Shown one piece after another: positions 27,535 to 37,280 of a stretch of 47,296 nucleotides of DNA. The notes under the pieces are model-generated. The model ran no database searches. It was not told the origin of the DNA and was given only the letters and a program-made list of their open reading frames with translations. A program made the position numbers and the translations under genes. Every line of letters begins with the position of its first letter. The first letter of the stretch is position 1. This DNA is from Leptospirales bacterium (lineage in GTDB: Bacteria; Spirochaetota; Leptospiria; Leptospirales; Leptospiraceae): the NCBI GenBank assembly GCA_013297885.1, contig JAAFIR010000037.1, forward strand, positions 1 to 47,296. The letters are read 5' to 3'.

Positions 27535-27714
27535 TATAATAAACTTTAATTTATCTTTGATTTATACTTAAAATTAAATATTCATTTCATAAAATCAATT
27601 GATATCTAGTTACAAAACCAAGTTTCAAAAAATTCTTCGATTTGTTCTTTCTCAAAGATATGCTTATTAAAATTCATTACTTGAAAAAAAATGTTTATTA
27701 ATATTTTTGGAATC

Positions 27715-28104
27715 ATGAGTGAACCTGTATGTACCGCGTTAATTTTTGCAGATAGAGTTATAATTGAGAATAATGGAAAAAAAGGAATCATTGGAACTTT
27801 TTCAAAATTATATGCAGGTAGTTTTCCAGTTCAGTCTGCTCCTTTTGCAATTTATGCAAGTATCACAAATTTATTTGGGAAACATTCTTTTCATTTAAAT
27901 TTAATCAATGAAGAATCTAATGAATCCATTCTTCCTATCAATGGTGAAATTGATTCCAAAAGTAACGAAGATATGATTGAATTAGTTTTTAATTTAAACA
28001 CAGTTTTAATAAATACTGAAGGAAAATATTCTTTAGTTTTGGAAATAGGTAAAGAAGTATTAGCTACAATTTTTTTATATGTTGAAAAAATGAAAGTGAT
28101 CTAA
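27715..28104 (+). CDS. DUF6941 family protein
   Basis: From 27715 the protein opens MSEPVCTALIFADRVI, with GKKGIIGTFSKLYAGSFPVQ and APFAIYASITNLFG, the pattern of DUF6941 proteins, which begin close to this point. An alternative ATG at 27691 adds eight residues. The product is about 129 residues, a single compact beta-rich domain without signal peptide or membrane helix. No function is established for the family as far as I know. Its end overlaps the converging comF gene by four bases. Confidence 0.7.
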   Translation: MSEPVCTALIFADRVIIENNGKKGIIGTFSKLYAGSFPVQSAPFAIYASITNLFGKHSFHLNLINEESNESILPINGEIDSKSNEDMIELVFNLNTVLINTEGKYSLVLEIGKEVLATIFLYVEKMKVI

Positions 28105-28805
28105 TTTTCTTTCCCTTTAAGCAAAACCAAAATATCAACTTTTGATGCACCATTTTGAATTAAGAGTTTTGCAAGTTCATTTACTGTTGCTCCCGTAGTA
28201 AATAAATCATCTACTAAAAGATAATTTCCTTTAAAACTTTGTAAATAGTTTTTTTTTATTTCAAATGCTTTTGAAGCATGAATAAATCTATCTCGATATG
28301 ATTTTCCAGATTGAAGTTCATTTGAAATTTTTTGAAATGGACAAAAAGATTTTAATTTTAATTTTTTTTTTAAACGTTTAATCAAACCAGAACAAGGATG
28401 ATACGGCCTTTTTCTGATTGAAGATTTACTTGAATCAATATATAAAATTGAATTATAATTGTTTGAGATTAGCTTAGAAAAAATAAAATTTAGATTGAGA
28501 CTTAAAAAATTTGAAAGCCAAAATTCATTTTTAAATTTTAACTTCTGAATTAAATCTCTTTCAAATTGATTTTTCTCCCTTAAAAAATAAAGTTTTTCAA
28601 AAAATTTATTTCTTGAATTACAATAATCACAGAAGTCTTTTTTGGTTTCACAATTTTCACAAAATTCAAAATTAATCGAAGAATTAGAATTTTCTTTTAA
28701 ACATTTTTTACATATTCCTAGAATATTGGAAAATTTATCCAATTTCCCACAATTAGAACATGGATTTGGAAGAAAAAAATTTAATAGTTTTTGTATTAGC
28801 CCCAT
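28101..28805 (-). CDS. comF: ComF-type phosphoribosyltransferase
   Basis: The N-terminus has paired cysteine motifs that look like zinc sites (CSNCGK, CKKC, CENCETKKDFCDYC). The C-terminus holds the phosphoribosyltransferase fold with the PRPP-binding loop LLVDDLFTTGATVNEL. ComF proteins support uptake of transforming DNA in naturally competent bacteria and are widespread elsewhere. With dprA (11043-12035) this gives two competence-related genes in the window, the other of which is interrupted. The length of 234 residues is usual. Confidence 0.85.
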   Translation of the reverse strand: MGLIQKLLNFFLPNPCSNCGKLDKFSNILGICKKCLKENSNSSINFEFCENCETKKDFCDYCNSRNKFFEKLYFLREKNQFERDLIQKLKFKNEFWLSNFLSLNLNFIFSKLISNNYNSILYIDSSKSSIRKRPYHPCSGLIKRLKKKLKLKSFCPFQKISNELQSGKSYRDRFIHASKAFEIKKNYLQSFKGNYLLVDDLFTTGATVNELAKLLIQNGASKVDILVLLKGKEN

Positions 28806-28869
28806 ACTAACTATAGTTTAAATTTGTTATTTTGGAGGAAATTTTCTGTTTTTTTTCAATCAAAACATA

Positions 28870-28896
28870 TTGACATGAATATTTGAGAATTAATAT
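28870..28896 (+). promoter_or_regulatory. Probable sigma-70 promoter of the S41 protease operon
   Basis: TTGACA (28870-28875) is followed after 15 bases by TAATAT (28891-28896), or after 16 by AATATT. The TTG start lies 30 bases downstream. Confidence 0.45.
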
Positions 28897-28926
28897 TAAA
28901 AACACAAAACTATAAAGGCAACCACT

Positions 28927-30768
28927 TTGAAAAAATTTTCTTTATTATTTAAAACACTAATTCTAACATTTCTATTCACCCTACTTTGCTCACCTTCTTC
29001 TGCTAAAAAAAATCCTACACAAACAGGTGTTTTTGGCCAATCTGAATTTGAAACTGTTGTAAAAGAAGTAAAAGATAATTACATCGATAGAAGTATAGAT
29101 GAAAATAGAGCTTATACTGATGCAGCAGCTTATGTCTTAATGTCTTTACCTCATCCATTATTTTTATACCCAGAAAGTTTTTATAATGAAAGAGAATCTT
29201 TTGAAGAAAAAGAAGACTTAGCTCCAGGAACCACTTTTAAATTAGCTGATTCAGATCCATTTTTAATTTTTGATCCAAATTATAAAAAATTAGATGAGAT
29301 GAAAAAAGCAAAACAAAAATCAGATAAAAAACTTTCGAATGAAGAGTTAAAAAAATTAGTTGAAAGAGAACAAAATAAAAAAGAAGTTTTAGCATCTAGA
29401 TTTGAACAAATTGCATTTGGTAGAAAAGAGTTTGAAAGGGTTTTAGACTTTGTAGTAAAAAATTATACTAAATATAAAACTCCTCCACTAAAAGAACAAA
29501 ATGAAGTTACTCTTGATGAAGAAGATCAACCTAAAGAAGAATTTTCTGAAAAAGATATTTATATTGCTGCTGCAAATGGATACTTAAATTCACTTGATCC
29601 ACATTCAAATGTTTTTCCTGAAGCAACTTGGAAAAAATCATTAAGCCAAATTGAAGATTCTAGTTTTGAAGGAATTGGTGCAATTCTTTCTGGTGGTGGA
29701 ACAAAAGAAGTAATTGTAGAAAATCCACTAGAAGACAAACCAGCAGTAAAAGCGGGAATTCGAGCTGGGGATATAATTGTAGCTGTTGATGGAAAATCAA
29801 CTAAAGGTGTTTTACTTGATAGAGTTGTAAAAAGTATCAAAGGAAAAAAAGGTACAACTGTAACCCTAAGTATCAAAAGAAAAGGTTCAGCAAAAAATAT
29901 TGATATTTCAGTTGTAAGAACAAATATTGAAATTAAAAATATTTCTAAAAAATTAATTAAAGATCATGAATACATCGGTTATATTAAACTTACTGGTTTT
30001 GTAAGATTAGATGGAAAAGATGGATCGGATATTCAATTTAAAAATGCTTTTAAAGAATTAGAACAAGAAGCAAAAGAAAAAAATATCAAACTTAAAGGTT
30101 TAGTTTTTGATCTCCGAAATAATGCTGGTGGATATTTGGATTTGGCTGTTAGCATATCTGATTTTTTTGTTCCAAAAGATAAAGTAATTGTTAGTACGAA
30201 GGGATATGATTCTAGACTTAGAAGAGAAGAAGAAGATGAAAAAGTTGCAGTAACAGAAAAAAAATTAACTGATATTCCTTTAATTATTTTGATTAATGCT
30301 AAATCTGCTTCAGCTTCGGAAATTGTTGCTAGTGCTATTAAATCTCATGGTAAAGGACTTTTACTAGGTGAAAGAACTTTTGGTAAAGCAACTGTTCAAA
30401 CCTTAAAACCACTTTCTACAAATCCACAATATTTAATTAAACTTACCCAAGCGAGATATTATTCTCCTTCAAAAAGAACAATTCAAGTTGTTGGTGTAGA
30501 GCCAGATATCGAAGTTTCACCTGAAGAGGATGGAAGTTTTCCTTTTCAATTTAGAGAAGAAAATATGTGGCATCATTTACCAAAAATTCAAGCTGACAAT
30601 GTCAAAACTAAACAATTTTATGATATACCAAAAATTAAAGAATATGTTACTAAAAATGGAAAAGCTGACAATTTTCTCAAAGAACATAAAAATGATTCTA
30701 TAAAACCAGATTATCAATTAATACGCACTATTGATTATATGGATGCTTTAATTAATTTAAAAAAATGA
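28927..30768 (+). CDS. S41-family C-terminal processing protease with PDZ domain
   Basis: A signal peptide ([18 protein letters not shown]) exports this 613-residue protease; LLC may also serve as a weak lipobox. An N-terminal helical region includes a long charged insert (about 95-210). The PDZ domain is [20 protein letters not shown] through [15 protein letters not shown]. The catalytic S41 domain shows [31 protein letters not shown] with nucleophile Ser near 462, and [11 protein letters not shown] with the general-base Lys near 487. Such enzymes trim C-termini of periplasmic proteins. The start is TTG at 28927 with AAAGG upstream; the stop overlaps the nadB start as ATGA. Confidence 0.92.
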   Translation: MKKFSLLFKTLILTFLFTLLCSPSSAKKNPTQTGVFGQSEFETVVKEVKDNYIDRSIDENRAYTDAAAYVLMSLPHPLFLYPESFYNERESFEEKEDLAPGTTFKLADSDPFLIFDPNYKKLDEMKKAKQKSDKKLSNEELKKLVEREQNKKEVLASRFEQIAFGRKEFERVLDFVVKNYTKYKTPPLKEQNEVTLDEEDQPKEEFSEKDIYIAAANGYLNSLDPHSNVFPEATWKKSLSQIEDSSFEGIGAILSGGGTKEVIVENPLEDKPAVKAGIRAGDIIVAVDGKSTKGVLLDRVVKSIKGKKGTTVTLSIKRKGSAKNIDISVVRTNIEIKNISKKLIKDHEYIGYIKLTGFVRLDGKDGSDIQFKNAFKELEQEAKEKNIKLKGLVFDLRNNAGGYLDLAVSISDFFVPKDKVIVSTKGYDSRLRREEEDEKVAVTEKKLTDIPLIILINAKSASASEIVASAIKSHGKGLLLGERTFGKATVQTLKPLSTNPQYLIKLTQARYYSPSKRTIQVVGVEPDIEVSPEEDGSFPFQFREENMWHHLPKIQADNVKTKQFYDIPKIKEYVTKNGKADNFLKEHKNDSIKPDYQLIRTIDYMDALINLKK

Positions 30769-32351
30769 AAACAGATTTTTTAGTAATTGGGAGTGGGGTG
30801 GCTGGTTTATTTTGTGCAAATAAACTTGCCGCTTTTGGTAATGTTACGATCATTACTAAAAAATTTGACTATGAATCAAATACGAATTATGCACAAGGTG
30901 GCATAGCATCTGTATTTTCAAAAACTGACAATCCAGAAATTCATCTTAAAGATACTTTAGAAGCTGGAGCAGGACTATGTGATCCAGTTTCATCTAAAAT
31001 TTTAGTTGAAGAAGGACCTTTTCGTGTTCAAGAATTAATTGATCTAGGTGTTCCATTTGTAAAAGATGAATCTGGAAATTTAGACCTTGGTCTAGAAGGT
31101 GGACATAGACAAAATAGAATTGTTCACGCTTTTGATAGAACAGGTAGAGAAGTTGAAAAAACATTACTCGAAACTGTTAAAAAAAATCCAAACATAAAAA
31201 TCTTAGAACATCATACTTGTGTAGATTTAATTACAGGTCATCATCTAAAAAAGAAAAAATCAAATGGTATAATTTGTTATGGAGCTTATTCTTTAAATTC
31301 TAAAACAAATGAAGTTTTTCCTGTTCTCGCAAAAGCAACAATTTTAGCAACAGGTGGTGGTGGACAAGTTTATCTTCATACTACAAATCCTACAATTGCA
31401 ACAGGAGATGGAGTTGCATGTGCATATCGTGCTGGAGCTGTAATTAAAAATATGGAATTTTTTCAATTTCATCCAACTTCTCTATACTACCAAGGATCAG
31501 AATCTTTTTTAATTTCAGAAGCAGTTCGTGGTAAAGGTGGAATTTTAAAAAGATCAAATGGTGAATCTTTTATGCAAGAATACCATGAAATGAAAGATCT
31601 TGCACCAAGAGATATTGTTGCAAGAGCAATTGATAACGAGCTAAAAAAAAGTGGAGAAAAATTCGTTCTTCTAGACATTACTCATATCGATAAAGACGAA
31701 ATCATAAAACATTTTCCTTCGATTTATAAAAAATGTAAATCTCTTGGATTAGACATTACTACAACACCAATTCCTGTTGTGCCAGCTGCACATTATATGT
31801 GTGGTGGAGTTTCTACAGATGTTTATGGCAGAACCAATATAAAAAATTTATTTGCCTCTGGTGAAGTAGCTTCCACTGGTGTTCATGGTGGTAATCGTTT
31901 AGCATCTAATTCACTTTTAGAAGGACTTGTTTTCTCAGCTAGAATTGCAGACCAAATCAAAAAAGAAAATATAGATTTTCAAAAAGAACATGATGAAATC
32001 CCTGAATGGAATAAAGAAGGCTTAAAAAACACCGAAGAATGGGTCTTGATTTCGCATAATTTAATGGAAATCAAACAAATCATGAATGATTATGTGGGGA
32101 TTGTAAGAAGCAATTTGAGATTAGAACGTGCAAAACGTAGAATTGATTTAATTAATGAAGAAGTTAAAGATTATTACAACCGTACAATTATTTCCAATCC
32201 ACTATTAGAACTTCGTAATATAGTTCAAATTGCAGATTTGGTGATTCGATCTGCAATGTTAAGAAAAGAAAGTCGTGGGCTTCATTATTCAACAGATTAT
32301 CCCGAAAACAGGCTTCCTTCAAGAGAAGATACTATAATTATTCGAGATTGA
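30765..32351 (+). CDS. nadB: L-aspartate oxidase
   Basis: The enzyme oxidises L-aspartate to iminoaspartate, the first step of bacterial NAD synthesis, with FAD. The 528-residue sequence begins with a dinucleotide-binding [14 protein letters not shown], then [44 protein letters not shown], the [20 protein letters not shown] active-site region and [20 protein letters not shown]. These separate NadB from succinate dehydrogenase flavoprotein. It overlaps the protease gene by four bases, so the pair is translationally coupled. nadA and nadC are not in the window. Confidence 0.95.
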   Translation: MKTDFLVIGSGVAGLFCANKLAAFGNVTIITKKFDYESNTNYAQGGIASVFSKTDNPEIHLKDTLEAGAGLCDPVSSKILVEEGPFRVQELIDLGVPFVKDESGNLDLGLEGGHRQNRIVHAFDRTGREVEKTLLETVKKNPNIKILEHHTCVDLITGHHLKKKKSNGIICYGAYSLNSKTNEVFPVLAKATILATGGGGQVYLHTTNPTIATGDGVACAYRAGAVIKNMEFFQFHPTSLYYQGSESFLISEAVRGKGGILKRSNGESFMQEYHEMKDLAPRDIVARAIDNELKKSGEKFVLLDITHIDKDEIIKHFPSIYKKCKSLGLDITTTPIPVVPAAHYMCGGVSTDVYGRTNIKNLFASGEVASTGVHGGNRLASNSLLEGLVFSARIADQIKKENIDFQKEHDEIPEWNKEGLKNTEEWVLISHNLMEIKQIMNDYVGIVRSNLRLERAKRRIDLINEEVKDYYNRTIISNPLLELRNIVQIADLVIRSAMLRKESRGLHYSTDYPENRLPSREDTIIIRD

Positions 32352-32504
32352 TCTTCAATAACTTAAAATAAATTTTAGTTACTTGGTTAAATTTTTCTCA
32401 CTTAAGCTCGATTAAATAATATTTTTTTTGTTGTGTAAGAAAAAAAATTGATTGATTAATTGAATTAATAGTTTGGAATTTTTTTTAAATCTGAAATAGT
32501 AAAT

Positions 32505-32771
32505 TCAATTTTTATTATTTCTTAAAATTTCTTCTCCAATTGATATTGCTTCAATAGAAATATTTCTTAAAAACCCACCTAAATGATTTTTAAAACCTAA
32601 AAAATAAATTCCTTTTCCTGAAGATTCTTTACCTATAATTTTTGGAATACCAATATCTTTTAACATAGAATTAAGGATTATCGAAGCTTTTCTTAAAAGC
32701 TCGGGTTTTAATCCAAGTACAGGAAAAATCTTGTCGAGCTTACCAGTTGACACTGGAAGTGATAAGCCCAA
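32505..32771 (-). pseudogene. C-terminal remnant, probable flavin-dependent oxidoreductase
   Basis: This frame of about 88 residues starts abruptly (LGLSLPVSTGKLDKIFPVLG) with no room for a domain. It contains SSGKGIYFLGFKNHLGGFLR followed by NISIEAISIGEEI, which resembles the last FAD-contact segment of two-dinucleotide-binding flavoprotein monooxygenases (GLYF.GF....G.LR.I..EA..I). An in-frame stop lies just upstream, and the cyclase gene ends at 32801. I read it as the surviving tail of a larger gene; a small intact protein is less likely. Confidence 0.45.
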
Positions 32772-32800
32772 TTTTTGGAGAGTATAAATTCACAAAAAAT

Positions 32801-34342
32801 TTAAATAGTATAAATTTTAATTTTTTGGGTTTTACCTTTTACTTCTTGTTCTGAAATAAATGTTCCCAATTTGGACATCGAAAAAGTTTCTTCGTTGAAT
32901 AAGATTTCTTTTCCAATCGTTTTGGTTAAACTTTCTAATCTTGAAGCTTGGTTTACAATATCTCCAATTACGGTAAATTCTTTTCTTTCTTTGGAACCAA
33001 TATTGCCCATTACAAAATTTCCAGTGGCGATTCCAACTCCGTTTTTTAAAATTGGTAAATTTCTTTCTTCAAAATTTTGGTTTAAGATTTTTAATTTTTC
33101 TACCATTTCTTTTGCACACTTTACTGCATTTAAACTTGGGTTTGATAATTTTTTTGGTCCACCAAAAATTGCCATTACAGCATCCCCCATAAATTTATCC
33201 ACAATACCTTCATGAATAGTAATGATTTCTACCATCTCTGAAAAATATTCATTAAGAAGTAAAATCATTTTTTTTGGCTCAAGAGTTTCAGAAATAGTTG
33301 TAAAATTTCTGAGATCAGAAAATAAAACTGCTCCAAATACTTCTTCCCCATCTTCAGAAAATTTTCCATTCAAAATTTGATCTCTAATTTCTTCTGAAAC
33401 ATAATGTCCAAAAACTTTTTTGATATTTTCTCTTTCACGAAGTCCAAACATCATCGAGTTAAAACCTTTTGTGAGACCACCAACTTCATCAGTAGAAATA
33501 ATTTTTGCATTATTAAAAATATCACCATCCTCTACTTTTTTCATAGCTTTGGAAAGTTCTTCGATTGGTTCGATAATACTTTTAGCTACTGAATAAGCAG
33601 CTAACACAATATATAAAATACAAATGCCACTTAAAATAAATGTCATTCTTATATGCTTTTCATGTACAGTTTGACTAGCTGATAACATCATTTCGTTTAA
33701 ACTTTGTAAAGATGTTGCAGTAATCATAATTATAAATAAAGTTGATAAAAAAATCATTGTGAACAATACTTTGTATCTAATACCAAACTGTGGCTTTTCT
33801 AAACTTACATCAATTTCTAAAACTCTCATATCATTTCTAGACATCACTTCTACCATAAAATAACAAATCACTGAAATGACAGGATTGGCTAGAAAAGCAA
33901 TTCCAATAAATAATTGGAGTGATTCCCAAGGAGTTAATATATTCAAATAACCTACAACTAAAGAATTTTGGATTCCAGCTAAAAACCAAAACAAAAAATT
34001 CATTAGTGAAGAATAAAGTGGTCTTTTTTTGAGACGCTTTTTTGCTTTATCAAAAACTTTTGGTTCTATTGGTAAATTATTTTTTATTGCATAAATAGAA
34101 ATTGTAATTTCTTTTTCAAGTCTCCAATAAATAAAAAGATAAGCTGGAACTGTCCAAGAAAAAGCGAAAAGTATTAAAACAAATAAAACATCTAAAGGGA
34201 TAATTAATGCAGCATAAACAGAATAAATTATATTTATTCCTGAACCCATTAAGGATAAAATAATGATTGAATAAGGAATATTGTATCTAGAATGTTTTCT
34301 TAAGTGGCTTCTTATTTCTTTAAATTTTTGAATCAAAAACAT
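32801..34342 (-). CDS. Membrane-bound class III nucleotide cyclase
   Basis: The 513-residue protein has about six membrane segments in the first 270 residues, a HAMP linker (SIIEPIEELSKAMKKVEDGD, with STDEVGGLTKGFNSMM) and a C-terminal cyclase domain. Metal-binding aspartates lie in LFSDLRNFT and VDKFMGDAVMAIFGG. FTVIGDIVNQASRLESL carries the substrate-specifying Asp and the catalytic Asn and Arg, and the preceding RKEF lysine region favours adenylate over guanylate. It should make cAMP in response to a membrane signal. It is last in a run with DUF2905 and NTF2-like genes. Confidence 0.92.
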   Translation of the reverse strand: MFLIQKFKEIRSHLRKHSRYNIPYSIIILSLMGSGINIIYSVYAALIIPLDVLFVLILFAFSWTVPAYLFIYWRLEKEITISIYAIKNNLPIEPKVFDKAKKRLKKRPLYSSLMNFLFWFLAGIQNSLVVGYLNILTPWESLQLFIGIAFLANPVISVICYFMVEVMSRNDMRVLEIDVSLEKPQFGIRYKVLFTMIFLSTLFIIMITATSLQSLNEMMLSASQTVHEKHIRMTFILSGICILYIVLAAYSVAKSIIEPIEELSKAMKKVEDGDIFNNAKIISTDEVGGLTKGFNSMMFGLRERENIKKVFGHYVSEEIRDQILNGKFSEDGEEVFGAVLFSDLRNFTTISETLEPKKMILLLNEYFSEMVEIITIHEGIVDKFMGDAVMAIFGGPKKLSNPSLNAVKCAKEMVEKLKILNQNFEERNLPILKNGVGIATGNFVMGNIGSKERKEFTVIGDIVNQASRLESLTKTIGKEILFNEETFSMSKLGTFISEQEVKGKTQKIKIYTI

Positions 34343-34343
34343 A

Positions 34344-34559
34344 TTAGAACTTTCTAATGAAATAAAAAATGAATGAAAGCAAAATAGAAATCAATATAGA
34401 AGTTCCAAATGGAAAATAAAATTTAAAATTTTCTTTTTCAAATTTAAAGTCTAAAGGAAGATTTCTGAGATTTGGAAATCTATTTCCAAAATGAAAATAA
34501 ATTCCCACTAATAAAAATAAAAAACTCAAAACAAAAAAAATTTTACTAAATTCTGTCAT
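34344..34559 (-). CDS. DUF2905 family small membrane protein
   Basis: This 71-residue protein has two membrane helices (FFVLSFLFLLVGIYFHF and TSILISILLSFIFYFI) joined by a basic loop, with LPLDFKFEKENFKFYFPFGT matching the conserved LPGDI...N..FYFP..TS of DUF2905. Function is unknown. Its start overlaps the stop of the NTF2-like gene by one base, and its stop lies one base from the cyclase start, so the three are tightly coupled. Confidence 0.85.
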   Translation of the reverse strand: MTEFSKIFFVLSFLFLLVGIYFHFGNRFPNLRNLPLDFKFEKENFKFYFPFGTSILISILLSFIFYFIRKF

Positions 34560-35038
34560 TACTCTTTGATTTTATTTCGTTTCATGTACATTGTGAGACC
34601 AGTCATTGCCTCTGAAGAAACTTTTTTTCTCATAAAAGGTAAAAATCCTAATAAATAACCTTTAAACCCAAGAGCCATTCCAGCCCATTTCCATAAATTA
34701 AAACTATCTCTATGTTTTACAATTTTTCCATTTTCAAATACAAACTCTGCATGGATGATATTTTTAATTGTTCTGCCAGTTTTTGAAAAATCATAAGTTG
34801 CAATCCAATCTGCTGATCCAGTTTTTTCATCTGCTTTGATATTCGAAAATTCAATGGAAAGATTAACTGCTCTTTCACAAAGCATTGACCACATAGCTCT
34901 AGTTTGATTACCTTTTAGTCCAACAAATGCTTCATCTGTAAACTCATTAACATCAGCATAACATTCTCCCATAGTTTTAGCATCTTTTTTTGAAAACGCT
35001 AGGTAAAATTTTTGAATTAATTCTTCATTTGGTTGCAT
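34559..35038 (-). CDS. SnoaL/NTF2-like fold protein
   Basis: The 159-residue protein has the NTF2 pattern: an N-terminal helix pair (EELIQKFYLAFSKKDAKTMG, then CYADVNEFTDEAF) and curved-sheet strands (GSADWIATYDFSKTGRTI, IIHAEFVFENGKIVKHRDSF, NLWKWAGMALG). Members may be small-molecule enzymes or binding proteins. It opens the operon with the DUF2905 and cyclase genes. ATG at 35038 has a weak AGGAT just upstream. Confidence 0.75.
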   Translation of the reverse strand: MQPNEELIQKFYLAFSKKDAKTMGECYADVNEFTDEAFVGLKGNQTRAMWSMLCERAVNLSIEFSNIKADEKTGSADWIATYDFSKTGRTIKNIIHAEFVFENGKIVKHRDSFNLWKWAGMALGFKGYLLGFLPFMRKKVSSEAMTGLTMYMKRNKIKE

Positions 35039-35316
35039 AAAATCCTCTTTTTATAACTAAAAACTTTTATCAAGTTTGGATAATTTTTATTTTCCTAAGT
35101 GTTTTTACAAGTAGAATTTAATTTCAAATCAAAATGGATTAATAATGTTAAAGTTTTTTTAGTAAATAAAAAAAATAATAAATATTTATTTATAAAAAAA
35201 AGTTAGATTTTTAAAAAACCCTAACCAAGTTTGAATTTAAGAATTTAATTCCTTAAAAAATTTTAATAAAATCGTTTTCTAATTGAAATAAAAAATCCAT
35301 TTTTAATTCTTTTTTA

Positions 35317-35826
35317 ATGACTCAATTTAACAAATTTTTTATCCTATGTTTATTTTTAATTTTCAGTTCCATATTAGTATCTAAAGATAAAGTAAATTCA
35401 TCTACTAAAATTTATAAAGGTGCATTTTTTGAAATTGAATATCCAAAAAATTTCACAGTGAAACCCTCTATCAAATCAAATATTCCTAAAAAATATGACT
35501 CCGCCTTTTTTATTTCACCTGATAAAAAAGTAAAATTTTATGTTTATTCACCACAATGGTCAGGGGATCCAACAGATATTTTAATTGACCCTAAAACTGA
35601 AATCGAAAGTGACAAAAAAACTGAAACGAAAAATAACACTAAACAAAATTGGTATAGTTTCAAAAATAAAAATTCAGAATACACAAGATCGTTTCATGAA
35701 ACAAGTAATGAAGACGGACCAACCAAATTAATTTTTGGAATTGAATATAAAAATCAAGTAGCTTATGATATGTATAAACAAAGCTACTTGAATTTTAAAA
35801 AATCTATAAAACAATTTGCTGATTAA
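35317..35826 (+). CDS. Exported protein, unknown function
   Basis: A signal peptide (FFILCLFLIFSSILVSKD) precedes about 145 mature residues. FFEIEYPKNFTVKPS and SAFFISPDKKVKFYVYSPQW resemble the start of a small beta-sandwich often seen in periplasmic proteins that begin with a membrane-damage-like fold (Y.i.yP..F.v). There is no lipobox. The gene is single and converges on the MFS gene with a 3-base gap. The 278-base gap before it is AT-rich without visible structure. Confidence 0.65.
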   Translation: MTQFNKFFILCLFLIFSSILVSKDKVNSSTKIYKGAFFEIEYPKNFTVKPSIKSNIPKKYDSAFFISPDKKVKFYVYSPQWSGDPTDILIDPKTEIESDKKTETKNNTKQNWYSFKNKNSEYTRSFHETSNEDGPTKLIFGIEYKNQVAYDMYKQSYLNFKKSIKQFAD

Positions 35827-35829
35827 AGG

Positions 35830-37047
35830 TTATACTTTTTCTATTCGCTTCAAAGAATAATAAGCTAAAAATAAACAAATAAATGTTAAACCTGCTCCAA
35901 GAAAAAGTGGTGCCCCGGGAATGTATAGAGTTTCTTTATTTTTAGTAAAATGATAAAAAATTTCTGTCATCAATGGTGGACCAAAAATAGAAGAAATCGA
36001 AATTAAGCTCATTATTAAACCTTGGAGTCGACCTTGTTCATTTGAGGGAACATCTCTAGAAAGTATTCCTTGTATTGCAGGCTCTTCCATTCCACCAAGT
36101 GAATAGGGAATGATAATTAAAAACATTATATATCCTTGTGAAGCAAATCCAAACAAAATATTTCCTAATATATAAAAACTAAATCCAATAAATAAAGTTT
36201 TTTTCTCACCTAAAAATTTTAGTATAACACCAATTAGCCCACCTTGTACAATGGCGTACATTAAACCAACAGCAGCTAACGAAAATCCAATTGTTGACTC
36301 TTGCCATTCAAATTTTTCAATTACATAAAATGACCAAGTAGTTCTCACTGCATGATGAGCTAGATTTAAAAGTAGCACAGTTAAAAATAATCCATATAGT
36401 TTTGGATAAAATTTAAATCCAGTGAGAGCTGAAATTGGATTGGATTTTTTAAAACTAAATTCTCTTCTTTCTTCTTTGGCTAATGATTCTGGTAAAAAGA
36501 AAAATGCCAAAATAAAATTGAGAATAGATAGAGATGCTGCAACAAAAAATGGAACCCTAGATCCAAATGGACTAACTAAGCCACCGAGTAATGGACCAAA
36601 AATAAATCCAAGACCAAATGCTGCTCCAACCAAACCAAATTTTTCTGCACGTTTTTCTGGTTCAGTTACATCAGCAATATAGGAATTGATAATTGCAAAA
36701 CTTGCTCCCATCATCCCAGCAATTATTCGTCCAATAAATAACCAATACATGTTTGTTGCAAAACCTTGTAGGATACAATCAAGTCCAAGTCCTAAAATAG
36801 AAATGAGTAGCACTGGTCTTCTTCCAAATCGGTCGCTGAGATTTCCCATCATAGGTGAAAATAAAAACATTGGTAACGAAAATGCAAATAACAACCAACC
36901 GCCATAAGCAGAAGCTTCTGAAATTGTGCCACCAGTGAGTTCACGTATTAATCTTGGAAGAACAGGGATAATGATTCCAAAACCCATTACATCCAAAAAA
37001 AGTGTCAAAAGAAGAAGAAACATTGCGAAATTAGAATTTGCTTTCAT
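35830..37047 (-). CDS. MFS transporter, TetA-like drug:proton antiporter family
   Basis: From 37047 the protein begins MKANSNFAMFLLLLTLFLDV, then GFGIIIPVLPRLIREL, the usual first helix of 12-helix TetA-like transporters (about 405 residues). Motif A appears as GNLSDRFGRRPVLLIS after helix 2, and LGFIFGPLLGGLVSPFG in helix 5 fits motif C of drug antiporters. Upstream starts at 37083 (TTG) or 37056 would add residues before the helix. The substrate is not predictable; chromosomal members of this branch often export unknown compounds. Confidence 0.9.
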   Translation of the reverse strand: MKANSNFAMFLLLLTLFLDVMGFGIIIPVLPRLIRELTGGTISEASAYGGWLLFAFSLPMFLFSPMMGNLSDRFGRRPVLLISILGLGLDCILQGFATNMYWLFIGRIIAGMMGASFAIINSYIADVTEPEKRAEKFGLVGAAFGLGFIFGPLLGGLVSPFGSRVPFFVAASLSILNFILAFFFLPESLAKEERREFSFKKSNPISALTGFKFYPKLYGLFLTVLLLNLAHHAVRTTWSFYVIEKFEWQESTIGFSLAAVGLMYAIVQGGLIGVILKFLGEKKTLFIGFSFYILGNILFGFASQGYIMFLIIIPYSLGGMEEPAIQGILSRDVPSNEQGRLQGLIMSLISISSIFGPPLMTEIFYHFTKNKETLYIPGAPLFLGAGLTFICLFLAYYSLKRIEKV

Positions 37048-37246
37048 AGTTAAAACCATAGTTTTAAAACAAACCCAATCCAATATTAAAAATTTTTTTA
37101 TGATAATACAGAAAAATTTTTTTATTTTTTTTCGATGAGTTATATCTAACTGACAAATGAATTTTTTTTTAAACTTAGAAAAAAAATGTCTTACTTTTTT
37201 TTCTTAAGAAAACTATTGTTTAAAAAAAATGAAGTATCAATTTAGT

Positions 37247-37274
37247 TTGACACAAAATTGTTAAACATTAGTTT
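37247..37274 (+). promoter_or_regulatory. Possible promoter giving a leaderless lipoprotein mRNA
   Basis: TTGACA (37247-37252), 16 bases, then TAGTTT (37269-37274). Transcription would begin at or next to the ATG at 37281, which has no ribosome-binding site. The -10 box is poor, so this is tentative. Confidence 0.3.
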
Positions 37275-37280
37275 AAGTTA

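Noticed and set aside
27606-27791. 61-codon minus-strand frame ending in EKEQIEEFFETWFCN
   Set aside because: The tail looks protein-like, but the first half is antisense to the DUF6941 gene and no family is recognised; at most a tiny remnant.
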